Source: Thalassovita sp. (GTDB lineage Bacteria; Pseudomonadota; Alphaproteobacteria; Rhodobacterales; Rhodobacteraceae). Taken from it: 64,000 nucleotides of DNA. Below the pieces are notes generated by a model. The model was not told where the DNA came from, did no database searches, and was given only the letters and a program-made list of their open reading frames with translations. Positions 1 to 7,955 of this stretch are shown here, in pieces (the stretch's first letter is position 1; each line of letters opens with the position of its first letter). A program made the translations under genes and the position numbers. The DNA lies in NCBI RefSeq assembly GCF_963691685.1, contig NZ_OY829290.1, forward strand, positions 3,807,501 to 3,871,500. The letters run 5' to 3'.

Positions 1-445
1 CCAATGCGGCTTGATCCTGCGCGACATGCATCACGCCCGATCCAATCGCCAGACGGGCGCCCAATTCGGCCTCAGCCCAATCCAGCATCGGATCCCAGGC
101 CGCGGCCTGACGGCTGATCAATTCCTGCGGAGATGTGGCGCGATAGCACAGAAGATCCGTGCCCCCATATTCCGCCAGCATGTCTGCGACCTCAGCCTGC
201 TGTGTGGCGACCTTGTCCAGCGCCGAATTCGCTGTCCGGGTAAAGGGCATTTTGGCTGGATCTACTTCGCCTTCTTGGGCGTCCCATTCAGCCGCAATGG
301 CCTCAGCCAACCCTTTGGTGGGGAGAATCACCTGCGTTTTGGCCGGGGTCCGCACCGGGCGACCATCCAACTCGACCCGGAAACCTCCCTCAACCTCGGC
401 AACGGTGGCCTCTTTCCAGAAGCGTTTTGGCTTCATGATGCTCAT
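1..445 (-). CDS. ATP12 family F1-ATPase assembly chaperone (3' end outside window)
   Basis: The visible N-terminal ~148 residues begin MSIMKPKRFWKEATVAEVEG and continue with the ATP12 features: LDGRPVRTPAK, then a Leu/Ala-rich helix with AEWDAQEGEVDPAKMP, then TDLLCYRA. ATP12 proteins bind the F1 alpha subunit during ATP synthase assembly in mitochondria and Alphaproteobacteria. The gene is the last visible member of crcB-rluC-HAD-ATP12; its ATG overlaps the HAD stop by four bases (ATGA). The stop codon lies before position 1, so the C-terminal part cannot be judged. Family assignment is firm from the motif order. Confidence 0.9.
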   Translation of the reverse strand, partial: MSIMKPKRFWKEATVAEVEGGFRVELDGRPVRTPAKTQVILPTKGLAEAIAAEWDAQEGEVDPAKMPFTRTANSALDKVATQQAEVADMLAEYGGTDLLCYRATSPQELISRQAAAWDPMLDWAEAELGARLAIGSGVMHVAQDQAAL

Positions 446-1128
446 TTATCGCTCTCCCAAATCTGCGCAATCACCTGCGGCAAAGCGCGAAAGTCACTGA
501 TGACATGATCCGCCAAGGGCGCCAGTCGCGCCGTGTCGTGATAGCCCCATTCAACGGCAATTGCCGAAACCCCTGCGGCGCGGGCCATTTCCATGTCAAA
601 CACCGTATCGCCAATCATCACGGCCTGCTCCGGGGCCAGGCCCATTTCGGCCAGTGCCGTTTCGATCATCGCCGGATGCGGCTTGGAGGGGTGATGGTCT
701 GCGACCTGCTGGGTCAGGAACATCTTTTCCAACCCATGCCCCGCCAACAGGGCATCCAGTCCACGGCGGGATTTCCCTGTGGCGATTCCCAACAGGTAGT
801 GATCCACCGCCGCCAATTCTTCCAACACCTGCCGGGCATGGGGGTAAAACGGCGAGGATTGTGCCGATCCCTGCGCGGCCCTGATCTGCATATAGGCCTG
901 TTTGTACCCCTCGACGACCGCGGCCTGATCCGCCGCGGATAGCGCCGGCGCCAGCTGCGCCACGGCAACCGGCAGGGACAGCCCCACGATGCTCAGCGTC
1001 TCTTCACGGCTGGGGGCCGCCAGATCCATCGCCTCAAACGACCGGGTCATGGAGGCGACAATATGGGCCTGACTGTCAACCAGCGTGCCATCCACATCAA
1101 AGAGGATCAGCCGCAGATCAGCGCTCAT
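442..1128 (-). CDS. HAD-superfamily hydrolase (phosphoglycolate phosphatase-like)
   Basis: A 228-residue HAD subfamily IA protein. Motif I is LILFDVDGTLVDSQAHI near the N-terminus (nucleophile Asp and acid/base Asp), motif II is the Thr in GIATGKS, the motif III Lys lies in HPSKPHP, and motif IV is MIGDTVFDMEMARAAG. An alpha-helical cap sits between motifs I and II, as in Gph/PGP phosphatases. Substrate cannot be read from the sequence; a phosphoglycolate- or nucleotide-type small phosphate ester is the usual guess. Both ends overlap neighbours by four bases (rluC upstream, ATP12 downstream), so translation is probably coupled. Confidence 0.92.
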   Translation of the reverse strand: MSADLRLILFDVDGTLVDSQAHIVASMTRSFEAMDLAAPSREETLSIVGLSLPVAVAQLAPALSAADQAAVVEGYKQAYMQIRAAQGSAQSSPFYPHARQVLEELAAVDHYLLGIATGKSRRGLDALLAGHGLEKMFLTQQVADHHPSKPHPAMIETALAEMGLAPEQAVMIGDTVFDMEMARAAGVSAIAVEWGYHDTARLAPLADHVISDFRALPQVIAQIWESDK

Positions 1129-2171
1129 CTGAGGCCCTCAAACGGGTCGTGTTCGATCAGGTCTTCGGACCAGCCCAGCGTTTCCCAGCTGTGCGCCATA
1201 TGTTCAGGCAAAGGCGCTTCGATCGATGTCACCTTGCCGGTCACCGGATGCTCAAACTGCATTTGGCGCGCGTGCAGGTGCAGCTTCTTCGAAATGGCAC
1301 CACCCAGCTGAGCGCCCCAACCGTCGCCCAGATTTTCCTGACCCGAGCCACCGTATTTGCCATCCCCGATGATCGGGTGGCCAATCTCAGCCATATGCGC
1401 ACGCAGCTGATGGGTGCGGCCGGTCACCGGCTCCATCGCAACCCAGGCCGCGCGCCCCGCCACACGGTAAAGCGTGGCATAAAGCGTATGCGCCCGTTTG
1501 GCGCCATCGGTCCGGTCCACATCACGCGGGTGCACGCAGATCATCTTCTCACCTTCGCCGTGGCGGCCATGACCCGGCGCTTTCACCAGACCATATTTCA
1601 CCTCACCCAGATAGGGGGTCGGCACTCCGGCAACCAACGCCCAATAGATCTTGCGCGTTTGTTTGTGACGGATCGCACCGGTCAGGGCCTGCGCAATCTG
1701 ACGGGTCCGCGCCAGCAGCAATACGCCCGAAGTGTCCTTATCGAGGCGATGCACCAGCCGCGGTTTTTCCTCAAACCCAAACTTCAGCGCCTCAGCCAGA
1801 CCATCTACATGACGTTTCTGCTTGCTGCCGCCCTGGGTCGGCAGGCCCGCCGGTTTGTTGATCGCGATGATATGGTCATCACGGTAGATCACAGAGGACT
1901 GGATCAGCTTTTCATCCGCTGGCGAAATCTTGGGTTTGGCAGGTTCAGCGGGCTGTTCCCCCGCCTCTGGCAGCGGCGGAATACGCACGGTCTGACCGGT
2001 TTCCAACCGGGTGGAGGCCTTGACCCGGCCGCCATCGACGCGCAGCTCACCTTTGCGGCACATCTTCTCAATGCGGCCCTGCGCAACATGCGGGAACATC
2101 CGTTTCAGCCAGCGGTCCAACCGCTGATCGCCGTCACCCGGCCCCACTGTGATCATCTGTACCCGGCTCAT
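1125..2171 (-). CDS. rluC: RluC/RluD-family 23S rRNA pseudouridine synthase
   Basis: 348 residues. An N-terminal S4 RNA-binding domain (~1-75; LDRWLKRMFPHVAQGRIEKM) is followed by the RsuA/RluA catalytic domain with the signature PRLVHRLDKDTSGVLLLAR, whose Asp after HRL is the catalytic residue. The domain order fits RluC, which modifies 23S rRNA in E. coli, but RluC and RluD are hard to separate by eye. I chose the ATG at 2171 (MSRVQMITVG) because it overlaps the crcB stop as ATGA; the frame is open further upstream through crcB but that part does not look like protein. Confidence 0.88.
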   Translation of the reverse strand: MSRVQMITVGPGDGDQRLDRWLKRMFPHVAQGRIEKMCRKGELRVDGGRVKASTRLETGQTVRIPPLPEAGEQPAEPAKPKISPADEKLIQSSVIYRDDHIIAINKPAGLPTQGGSKQKRHVDGLAEALKFGFEEKPRLVHRLDKDTSGVLLLARTRQIAQALTGAIRHKQTRKIYWALVAGVPTPYLGEVKYGLVKAPGHGRHGEGEKMICVHPRDVDRTDGAKRAHTLYATLYRVAGRAAWVAMEPVTGRTHQLRAHMAEIGHPIIGDGKYGGSGQENLGDGWGAQLGGAISKKLHLHARQMQFEHPVTGKVTSIEAPLPEHMAHSWETLGWSEDLIEHDPFEGLR

Positions 2172-2545
2172 GCCAACACCCATCGCATCAAGTAAACGCC
2201 TGCCACCAGTGCCGCCAGCGAACAGATCACCGACAGCCCAACATAAAGCGCCGCCCACCCCAGCTGTCCGCGTTCGAACAGCGTGTAGGCTTCCAAAGAA
2301 AAGGCCGAAAACGTGGTAAAGCCGCCCAAAATTCCCGTCATCAAAAACGGGTTCAGCTGGCTCAGACCTTTCTGACCCAGATAGACCACACACATCCCCA
2401 TCAGGCCCGAGCCCAGCACATTCACAAACAACACGCCCAGCGGAAAACCAGACCCCAGTAGTTTGAAAATGGCCACACCCGAGAGATAGCGCATCACGGC
2501 GCCCAAGGCCCCGCCAAGGGCCACATGGAAAGCGGTGGTCAACAT
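2168..2545 (-). CDS. crcB: Fluoride ion channel CrcB/Fluc
   Basis: 125 residues, four predicted transmembrane helices. It begins MLTTAFHVALGGALGAVMRY and carries the Fluc signature GGFTTFSAFSLE in TM3. CrcB works as an inverted-topology dimer in the inner membrane that exports fluoride. The start at 2545 is set by an AGGAGG six bases upstream; the open frame extends 12 codons further without a ribosome site. It heads a four-gene operon with rluC, a HAD phosphatase and ATP12, all joined by 4-bp overlaps. I see no fluoride riboswitch consensus in the short leader. Confidence 0.95.
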   Translation of the reverse strand: MLTTAFHVALGGALGAVMRYLSGVAIFKLLGSGFPLGVLFVNVLGSGLMGMCVVYLGQKGLSQLNPFLMTGILGGFTTFSAFSLEAYTLFERGQLGWAALYVGLSVICSLAALVAGVYLMRWVLA

Positions 2546-2714
2546 GGCGCCCCTCCTGCGGGTTGAGGGGTGAATTGTCAAGTTTTGCAGCGCGGTTGCC
2601 GCCTATGCCCCGGACGCATAGCAATCTGATGTGTTGCAATTTGAGTATTTATAAAACAGTGAAAGCGCCTTCATCGTTTCCCAAATACTCATCTGCCCCT
2701 CCCTATCCGCGCCG

Positions 2715-4028
2715 CTAATCGCCGCGCTTACGCCGGAGGTTCTCAAAATACTCCAGCCGTTTTTTCAGATCACGCTCAAACCCACGTTCCACCGGTTGAT
2801 AAAACTGTTCCCGCGGCATGGTTTCGGGGAAGTAGTTCTGGCCCGAAAACCCATCTTCGGCGTCATGGTCATAGGCGTAGCCCGTGCCGTAGCCCTGATC
2901 CTTCATCATCTGGGTTGGCGCGTTCAGGATGTGTTTTGGCGGCGGTTCTGAGCCGTGTTTTTTTGCGGCACGGCGCGCCGCCTTATAGGCCATGTAGCCG
3001 GCGTTGGTCTTTGGCGCGAGGGCCAGATAGATCACCGCCTGCGCCAGCGCCAATTCCCCTTCGGGAGAGCCGAGGCGTTCATACGCCTCCCAGGCGTGCA
3101 TGCAGATGGTCTGGGCCTGTGGATCTGCCAACGCGATATCTTCGACCGACATGCGCAGCAAACGGCGCGCCAGATAGCGGGGGTCTTCGCCGCCTTCCAG
3201 CATACGCGCATACCAGTAAAGCGCCGCATCAGGATCTGAGCCGCGCACCGATTTATGCAGCGCTGAGATGAGGTTATAATGTTCCTCACCGGATTTATCG
3301 TATTTGGCCGCACGTTTCATCAGCCGGTTTGACAGGGCTTCACGATCCAGCGGTGCATCGACCTGCCAGGCGGCAACCTGTTCGATCAGATTAAGCAATG
3401 CACGCCCGTCGCCATCGGCCATCTCCAACAACGCGTCGCGCGCGTCCTTGTCCAGTGGCAATTGGCGGTCCAGCTCGGCCTCTGCGCGGGCGGTCAGCGC
3501 TTCCAGCTCCTCCGGTGACAGACGTTCCAGCACCAGCACCTGTGATCGGGACAGAACCGCGGCGTTCAATTCAAAACTGGGGTTTTCCGTGGTCGCCCCA
3601 ACCAGGAGGATGGTGCCATCCTCCATATAGGGCAGGAAGCCATCCTGCTGCGCCTTGTTGAACCGATGGATCTCATCCACAAACAGCAGCGTGCCCTGCC
3701 CGTTCTGACGCCGGATCTTGGCGGCCTCAAAGACTTTGCGCAGTTCCGGCACCCCGGTGAAAATCGCGCTGATCTGGACGAAATGCAGATCCGTTTCATC
3801 CGCCAGCAACCGCGCGATGGTCGTCTTGCCCACCCCAGGCGGCCCCCAGAAGATCAGCGAGGACAGGCTGCCAGATCGCAGCATCACGCCCAGCGGTGCC
3901 TCCTCGCCCAGAACCTGCTGCTGGCCGATCACCTCGGACAGGGATTTGGGCCGCAACCGGTCCGCAAGCGGGCGCGGCGCTGTATCCGCCACGGGTGCGG
4001 GGGGGGCAGATTGAAAAAGATCAGCCAT
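2715..4028 (-). CDS. rarA: Replication-associated recombination protein A (RarA/MgsA), AAA+ ATPase
   Basis: 437 residues. The N-terminal region ends in RPKSLSEVIGQQ, Walker A is GPPGVGKTT (62-70), Walker B is LLFVDEIHRFN, sensor 1 is LLVGATTENPSF, and the C-terminal helical region carries YDKSGEEHYNLISALHKS, typical of RarA/Mgs1/WRNIP1. RarA acts at stalled replication forks and associates with SSB and the clamp loader system. It starts three bases after the stop of the Do-type protease gene, so the two are probably co-transcribed. Confidence 0.95.
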   Translation of the reverse strand: MADLFQSAPPAPVADTAPRPLADRLRPKSLSEVIGQQQVLGEEAPLGVMLRSGSLSSLIFWGPPGVGKTTIARLLADETDLHFVQISAIFTGVPELRKVFEAAKIRRQNGQGTLLFVDEIHRFNKAQQDGFLPYMEDGTILLVGATTENPSFELNAAVLSRSQVLVLERLSPEELEALTARAEAELDRQLPLDKDARDALLEMADGDGRALLNLIEQVAAWQVDAPLDREALSNRLMKRAAKYDKSGEEHYNLISALHKSVRGSDPDAALYWYARMLEGGEDPRYLARRLLRMSVEDIALADPQAQTICMHAWEAYERLGSPEGELALAQAVIYLALAPKTNAGYMAYKAARRAAKKHGSEPPPKHILNAPTQMMKDQGYGTGYAYDHDAEDGFSGQNYFPETMPREQFYQPVERGFERDLKKRLEYFENLRRKRGD

Positions 4029-4031
4029 GGG

Positions 4032-5432
4032 TCAGAGTCTGAACCGGATCTGTACCCGCTGCAACCCGCGTTGCACCACAATGGCGACGCGGCGGCTGGC
4101 CTGATCCAGCGCTTCGGCCACGGCCTCGGGGCTGTCTGTTTCCACACCGTTGATGCCCAGCACCAGATCGCCCGTGCGCAGCCCAACCTGCGCGCCGTAG
4201 GGGCCCGGATCCTCAATCACCACGCCCGATGTGTCAAACCGCAGCCCATATTGCGCAACCACTGCCGGGTTTACCTGCGACAATTGCAAGCCGGGCAGCG
4301 CAGCGCCCTTGTTAAGCGTCAAGGTGGCGCGCGGCGGATCCTCCGGGGCGAGGACCAGTGACACATCAACATCCTGCCGGCTACCATCGCGGTACAGCGT
4401 CACCGGCACCGTGCTGCCCAGCCCCGCAACGGACATGCGAAAAATCATCTCCTGCGGGCTGTTCACCTCAGCGCCAGCAACCAGCTGGATCACATCGCCT
4501 GCCTGCACGCCAGCGGCGCGAAACGGGCTTGCCGCATGCAGGCCGGAAATCAGAACCCCGCCGGGCCGGTCCAGCCCCAGACTCTCGGCAATATCATTGT
4601 CGATCGTTTGCCCGCTCATCCCGGCCCAGGGACGCTGGAAGGTCTCAAACCCCTGACGGGCCTGCGCCACAAACTGCGCCACCAGATCGGAAGGAATGGC
4701 AAACCCCACTCCGTTTGAACCGCCCGAGCGCGTCAGGATGGAGGTGTTCACCCCAATCAGCGCGCCATTCACATCAATCAGCGCCCCGCCCGAGTTTCCG
4801 GGGTTGATCGCCGCGTCGGTCTGCAGGAAATAGCCCCGCGCCGCCCCCGTGGCGACACCGGATCTCGCCAGACCAGAAACGATGCCGCTGCTGACAGTCT
4901 GGCCGATCCCAAAGGGGTTGCCGATGGCCAGCACCAACTCCCCAACCTCCACCGCGCCGCTGTCACGCAGTGGCAGGTAGGGCATTTCAGGGGCGTCTTT
5001 CAGTTTCAGGATCGCCAGATCGCTGTCTTCATCCGCCAGCACCACCTCAGCCGCATATTCGCGCCGGTCCTTCAGCACCACGCGAATATCCGTTGCGCCG
5101 CCCACCACGTGGAAGTTCGACACCACATAGCCATCCGCCGACAGGATCACGCCCGATCCGAGCGAGTTCTGCACCTGGGGGCGGCTTTCGCCAAAATCCC
5201 GGAAGAAATTGCGGAAGAACGGGTCGTTCTGAAACGGGCTTTGACGGGCCTGTACGATGCGTTTCGCGTAGATGTTCACAACGGCAGGCGCGGCCTGTTT
5301 GACCAAAGGCGCAAAACCCAATGCGATCTCGGCCTGTGTTGTAGGGATCTTGGTCTCAGCCACCGCAGGTGTGATCACCGAGGTGATGCCAAGTGAAAGG
5401 GCAAAAACGAATGCGGGCAGCGTGCGCAACAT
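4032..5432 (-). CDS. Do-type periplasmic serine protease (DegP/DegQ family)
   Basis: 466 residues with a Sec signal peptide (cleavage likely after AVA, residue 25). The trypsin-like domain has the triad His108 (SNFHVV), Asp138 (DSDLAILKL) and Ser214 (NPGNSGGALID). Two PDZ domains follow (~250-345 and ~370-465; the second contains GLRTGDLVLGINGVE). Such proteins degrade or refold misfolded envelope proteins. The layout, with a short Q-linker, is nearer DegQ/DegS-like alphaproteobacterial Do proteases than long-loop DegP. An AGAGGA lies five bases before the ATG. It precedes rarA by three bases. Confidence 0.93.
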   Translation of the reverse strand: MLRTLPAFVFALSLGITSVITPAVAETKIPTTQAEIALGFAPLVKQAAPAVVNIYAKRIVQARQSPFQNDPFFRNFFRDFGESRPQVQNSLGSGVILSADGYVVSNFHVVGGATDIRVVLKDRREYAAEVVLADEDSDLAILKLKDAPEMPYLPLRDSGAVEVGELVLAIGNPFGIGQTVSSGIVSGLARSGVATGAARGYFLQTDAAINPGNSGGALIDVNGALIGVNTSILTRSGGSNGVGFAIPSDLVAQFVAQARQGFETFQRPWAGMSGQTIDNDIAESLGLDRPGGVLISGLHAASPFRAAGVQAGDVIQLVAGAEVNSPQEMIFRMSVAGLGSTVPVTLYRDGSRQDVDVSLVLAPEDPPRATLTLNKGAALPGLQLSQVNPAVVAQYGLRFDTSGVVIEDPGPYGAQVGLRTGDLVLGINGVETDSPEAVAEALDQASRRVAIVVQRGLQRVQIRFRL

Positions 5433-5460
5433 GAGGATCCTCTAAATCAATCTTGCAGAT

Positions 5461-5489
5461 GATATGCGGCCGGCCCGTTGCGAATGCAA
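5461..5489 (-). promoter_or_regulatory. Candidate sigma70 promoter of the Do-protease gene
   Basis: Minus-strand TTGCAT (5489-5484), 17-base spacer, CATATC (5466-5461), about 30 bases before the start codon at 5432. The -10 match is moderate and the call is made by eye. Confidence 0.3.
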
Positions 5490-5536
5490 GGCGGACCGGC
5501 CGACCGGGGAGAACCCTTTATATTCTTGGGCTGAAA

Positions 5537-6610
5537 TCAGCCGGCTTTGCGCATCGGCATGGCCCGGCGGGTGTCCACCGCCTGTGCCAGACGGCGCAGC
5601 ATGAATTCGGTATCCTCCCAACCAAGGCAGCCATCAGTGATCGACTGGCCGTAGACCAGCTTCTGGCCTTTCACCAGATCCTGACGGCCCTCAACCAGAT
5701 TGCTTTCGATCATCACACCGGTGATGCGGCGATCGCCTGCCTCCATCTGGCCGGCGATGTCTTCCAGCACGGCGGGTTGCTTCAACGGATCCTTGCCGCT
5801 GTTGGCATGGCTGGCGTCAATCATCACATGGGGGCGAATGCCGTCCTGTTCCGCCATCCGGCAGGCCGCATCGACTGAGGTCGCGTCAAAGTTGGTGCCG
5901 CCACCACCGCGCAGGATGATGTGGCAATCCGGGTTGCCATTGGTCGCGGCAATCGCTGCGCGGCCGTTTTTCGCCAGTGCCATGAAGTGATGCGGATGCG
6001 CCGCCGAACGAACCGCATCAATGGCTATTTGCACGTTGCCACGGGTGCCGTTTTTGAAGCCAACCGGGCAGCTGAGGCCCGAGGCCATTTCCCGGTGGAT
6101 CTGGCTTTCAGTGGTGCGCGCACCAATGGCGGCCCAGCTGACCAGATCGCTGATGTATTGTGGCACGGCGCTGTCCAGGAACTCTGTCCCAACCGGCAGG
6201 CCCATCTGATTCACATCAATCAGCAGCTGGCGCGCCACCTCAAGACCGGCATCGATGCAGAAGGATCCATCCAGACCGGGATCGTTGATCAAACCCTTCC
6301 AGCCCGAAATGGTGCGCGGTTTTTCAAAGTAGACCCGCATGACAATCTCCAGATTGTCGCCCAGCTCCTCACGCAGCGGCTGCAGCTTTTTGGCGTAGTC
6401 TACCGCGGCTTCGGGATCGTGGATCGAACAGGGGCCGACCACAACGATCAGACGGTCATCGTGCCCATGCAGGATCTTTTGCACCGCTGTGCGGCCGTCC
6501 AGCACAGTGCGGATTGATTTGGCGGTGATCGGCAGCTTGGCCGCCAGTTCATCGGGGGCGCGCATTTCCATCATATCGGCGATGCGCAGGTTTTCGGTTT
6601 GGGTGGTCAT
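5537..6610 (-). CDS. aroG: Class I 3-deoxy-7-phosphoheptulonate (DAHP) synthase
   Basis: 357 residues, the usual length of the AroF/G/H type. Visible landmarks are VVGPCSIHD, FEKPRT, GWKGLINDP, the ARTTESQIHREMASG loop, VGFKNGT, the metal/substrate segment HVMIDASHANSGKD, and the C-terminal SITDGCLGW. It condenses phosphoenolpyruvate with erythrose 4-phosphate, the first step of the shikimate pathway. The 5' leader (6611-6811) encodes an aromatic-rich peptide and an intrinsic terminator, suggesting transcription attenuation by aromatic aminoacyl-tRNA supply. Which aromatic acid inhibits the enzyme cannot be read from sequence. Confidence 0.95.
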   Translation of the reverse strand: MTTQTENLRIADMMEMRAPDELAAKLPITAKSIRTVLDGRTAVQKILHGHDDRLIVVVGPCSIHDPEAAVDYAKKLQPLREELGDNLEIVMRVYFEKPRTISGWKGLINDPGLDGSFCIDAGLEVARQLLIDVNQMGLPVGTEFLDSAVPQYISDLVSWAAIGARTTESQIHREMASGLSCPVGFKNGTRGNVQIAIDAVRSAAHPHHFMALAKNGRAAIAATNGNPDCHIILRGGGGTNFDATSVDAACRMAEQDGIRPHVMIDASHANSGKDPLKQPAVLEDIAGQMEAGDRRITGVMIESNLVEGRQDLVKGQKLVYGQSITDGCLGWEDTEFMLRRLAQAVDTRRAMPMRKAG

Positions 6611-6673
6611 GTTGCGGCGTCCTAGATTTTGTCTGTCTGGATGCCCCCTTGGTCCTGAACCTTGGGCGGATAC

Positions 6674-6698
6674 AAAAAGACCGCCCGGAGGGGGCGGT
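6674..6698 (-). terminator. Attenuator terminator in the aroG leader
   Basis: On the minus strand ACCGCCC-CCTCC-GGGCGGT forms a perfect 7-bp stem with a five-base loop, followed by C and TTTTT. It lies 64 bases upstream of the aroG start and 36 bases after the stop of the leader peptide, so it can only affect aroG. An upstream GGCGGT (6761-6756) can pair with its 5' arm ACCGCC, and CGGAGGGG (6755-6748) with its loop region CCCCTCCG. Either would prevent the terminator from forming. Confidence 0.85.
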
Positions 6699-6733
6699 TC
6701 GTTTGGTATCTCTGGTGCGTATGTTCTGGTAAT

Positions 6734-6811
6734 TCAGTACGCGCAGACCCCTCCGACCGCCGGATGGCTCGGATAAAAGTAATACCAAAAAGATGCGGTC
6801 TGGTAGGTCAT
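6734..6811 (-). CDS. Aromatic-rich leader peptide of the aroG attenuator
   Basis: A 25-residue ORF beginning MTYQTAS, then Phe8-Trp9-Tyr10-Tyr11-Phe12-Tyr13, then PSHPAVGGVCAY and TGA. Six consecutive aromatic codons (TTT TGG TAT TAC TTT TAT) are hard to explain except as a sensor of charged aromatic tRNAs. Directly after them, CCGAGCC (6772-6766) can pair with GGCGGTCGG (6761-6753), and the latter mimics the 3' arm of the terminator at 6674-6698. A ribosome stalled on the aromatic run would cover CCGAGCC and free GGCGGT to block the terminator. No clear Shine-Dalgarno precedes the ATG. A weak TTTACA-N17-TAGCGT (6846-6818) would start transcription at or beside the ATG, so it may be leaderless. 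Confidence 0.8.
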   Translation of the reverse strand: MTYQTASFWYYFYPSHPAVGGVCAY

Positions 6812-6935
6812 GCCCAGACGCTAACGGCGATTCGGGATTCTGTAAAGGCGGAAAAAACAGCGCGATTTTAGGGGTTTGGTGATGACACCCAGAAACTGCG
6901 CGCTACCTCTGTCAGGAAATGACAGGACCTGCCTG

Positions 6936-7319
6936 ATGCCAAACCCACCTGAAACCCGTACGCTCTACAATGCGGAGTGTCCAATCTGCAACGCTGAGAT
7001 TTGTCACTACGCGGCCTATGCCGAGGCCCGCGCCCTGCCCCTGGGATTCGAGGATCTGAACCGCGTGGATCTGTCAGACTGGGGCGTCAACGCCGAGGAC
7101 GCGGCCAAGCGTCTGCACGTGCTGCATCAGGGGCAGCTTTACGTCGGTTTTGACGCTTTCCTGATCCTCTGGGCACAGCTACCGCGATACCGGTTTGCGG
7201 CGCGATTGGGCCGCCTGCCCGGGGTCTATCAGATGGCCTCTTGGGGCTATGAAAAACTCGCTGCGCCCTGGCTCTACAACGCGCATAAGAGGCGGCAGGC
7301 GCGGCAAAGCACGACATAG
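6936..7319 (+). CDS. DCC family (DUF393) thiol-disulfide oxidoreductase-like protein
   Basis: 127 residues with the family motif near the N-terminus, YNAECPICNAEICHY, a CxxC in the position of YDGxCPxC of the DCC family. The usual downstream features follow: HQGQLYVGFDAFLILWAQLPRYR and a C-terminal YEKLAAPWLYN. The family is widespread and its biochemical role is mostly inferred from the CxxC. I chose the ATG at 6936, which follows an AGGA; an ATG at 6882 is possible. It is divergent from the aroG leader, and a shared bidirectional hairpin separates it from rplQ. Confidence 0.85.
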   Translation: MPNPPETRTLYNAECPICNAEICHYAAYAEARALPLGFEDLNRVDLSDWGVNAEDAAKRLHVLHQGQLYVGFDAFLILWAQLPRYRFAARLGRLPGVYQMASWGYEKLAAPWLYNAHKRRQARQSTT

Positions 7320-7350
7320 AAAAACCCCCGCACCATTTCTGGTACGGGGG
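7320..7350 (-). terminator. Intrinsic terminator of rpsM-rpsK-rpoA-rplQ
   Basis: Minus strand CCCCCG..ACCA-loop-TGGT..CGGGGG with one C-A mismatch, followed by TTTTT. It is also close to the 3' end of the plus-strand DCC gene, for which it lacks a good U-tract. Confidence 0.8.
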
Positions 7351-7378
7351 CAAAGGTCCGGTCGAATGACCGAGGATC

Positions 7379-7801
7379 TTATTCGTCAGCCGCTGCTTCT
7401 TCAGCTGCAACGCGGGCTTTGTCAGCCGCGCCTTTGGCGTCGACGTCACGATCAACGAATTCGATGATCGCCATCGGTGCCATGTCGCCATAGCGGAAGC
7501 CGGCCTTCAGGATACGGACGTAGCCGCCCTGACGGTCCTTGTAGCGCGGGCCCAGAACGTCAAACAGTTTGGTGACATACTGGTCCTGCTTCAGCTTGGA
7601 AGCTGCCTGACGACGGGCGTGCAGATCGCCACGTTTCGCCAGAGTGATCATTTTTTCGATGATCGGGCGCAGTTCTTTTGCTTTCGGCAGGGTGGTTTTG
7701 ATCTGTTCATGTTCGATCAGCGAACCGGCCATGTTCGAGAACAGCGCTTTGCGGTGTTCATGAGTACGGTTCAGGCGGCGGTAACCACGAGCGTGACGCA
7801 T
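7379..7801 (-). CDS. rplQ: 50S ribosomal protein L17
   Basis: 140 residues starting MRHARGYRRLNRTHEHRKAL, the L17 signature for binding 23S rRNA near the exit tunnel. The second half carries RQAASKLKQDQYVTKLFDVLGPRY and a basic GGYVRILKAGFRYGD. It is the last gene of the alpha unit, 154 bases after rpoA with a U-less GC hairpin in that gap. Confidence 0.98.
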   Translation of the reverse strand: MRHARGYRRLNRTHEHRKALFSNMAGSLIEHEQIKTTLPKAKELRPIIEKMITLAKRGDLHARRQAASKLKQDQYVTKLFDVLGPRYKDRQGGYVRILKAGFRYGDMAPMAIIEFVDRDVDAKGAADKARVAAEEAAADE

Positions 7802-7918
7802 TGTTTATCTCCTAAGTCTTGCGTTTTTGCTTTGTCAGGCCAGCGATGCGTGTCGCGGGCTCTCCTTGGGGTCTTGTGACCCAGATGGTCCCCGGCAGGC
7901 CCGGGCATTTGCAACGCA

Positions 7919-7939
7919 GGGCGGCCCATTGGACCGCCC
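7919..7939 (-). promoter_or_regulatory. GC hairpin without U-tract between rpoA and rplQ
   Basis: Minus strand GGGCGGTCC-AAT-GGGCCGCCC, a 9-bp stem with one G-U pair, just after the rpoA stop. It is not followed by Ts, so it is more likely an mRNA processing or stability element, or a pause, than a terminator. Confidence 0.5.
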
Positions 7940-7955
7940 CGGTATTCTGAATGGC

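Noticed and set aside
2546..2714. Possible fluoride riboswitch before crcB
   Set aside because: The leader shows no crcB-motif pseudoknot consensus that I can find by eye, and the gene-proximal leader is very short.
7879..7915. Palindromic GGGTC...GACCC and CCCGGGC segments in the rpoA-rplQ gap as a second terminator
   Set aside because: Short imperfect stems, no T-run, and rplQ clearly belongs to the same unit.
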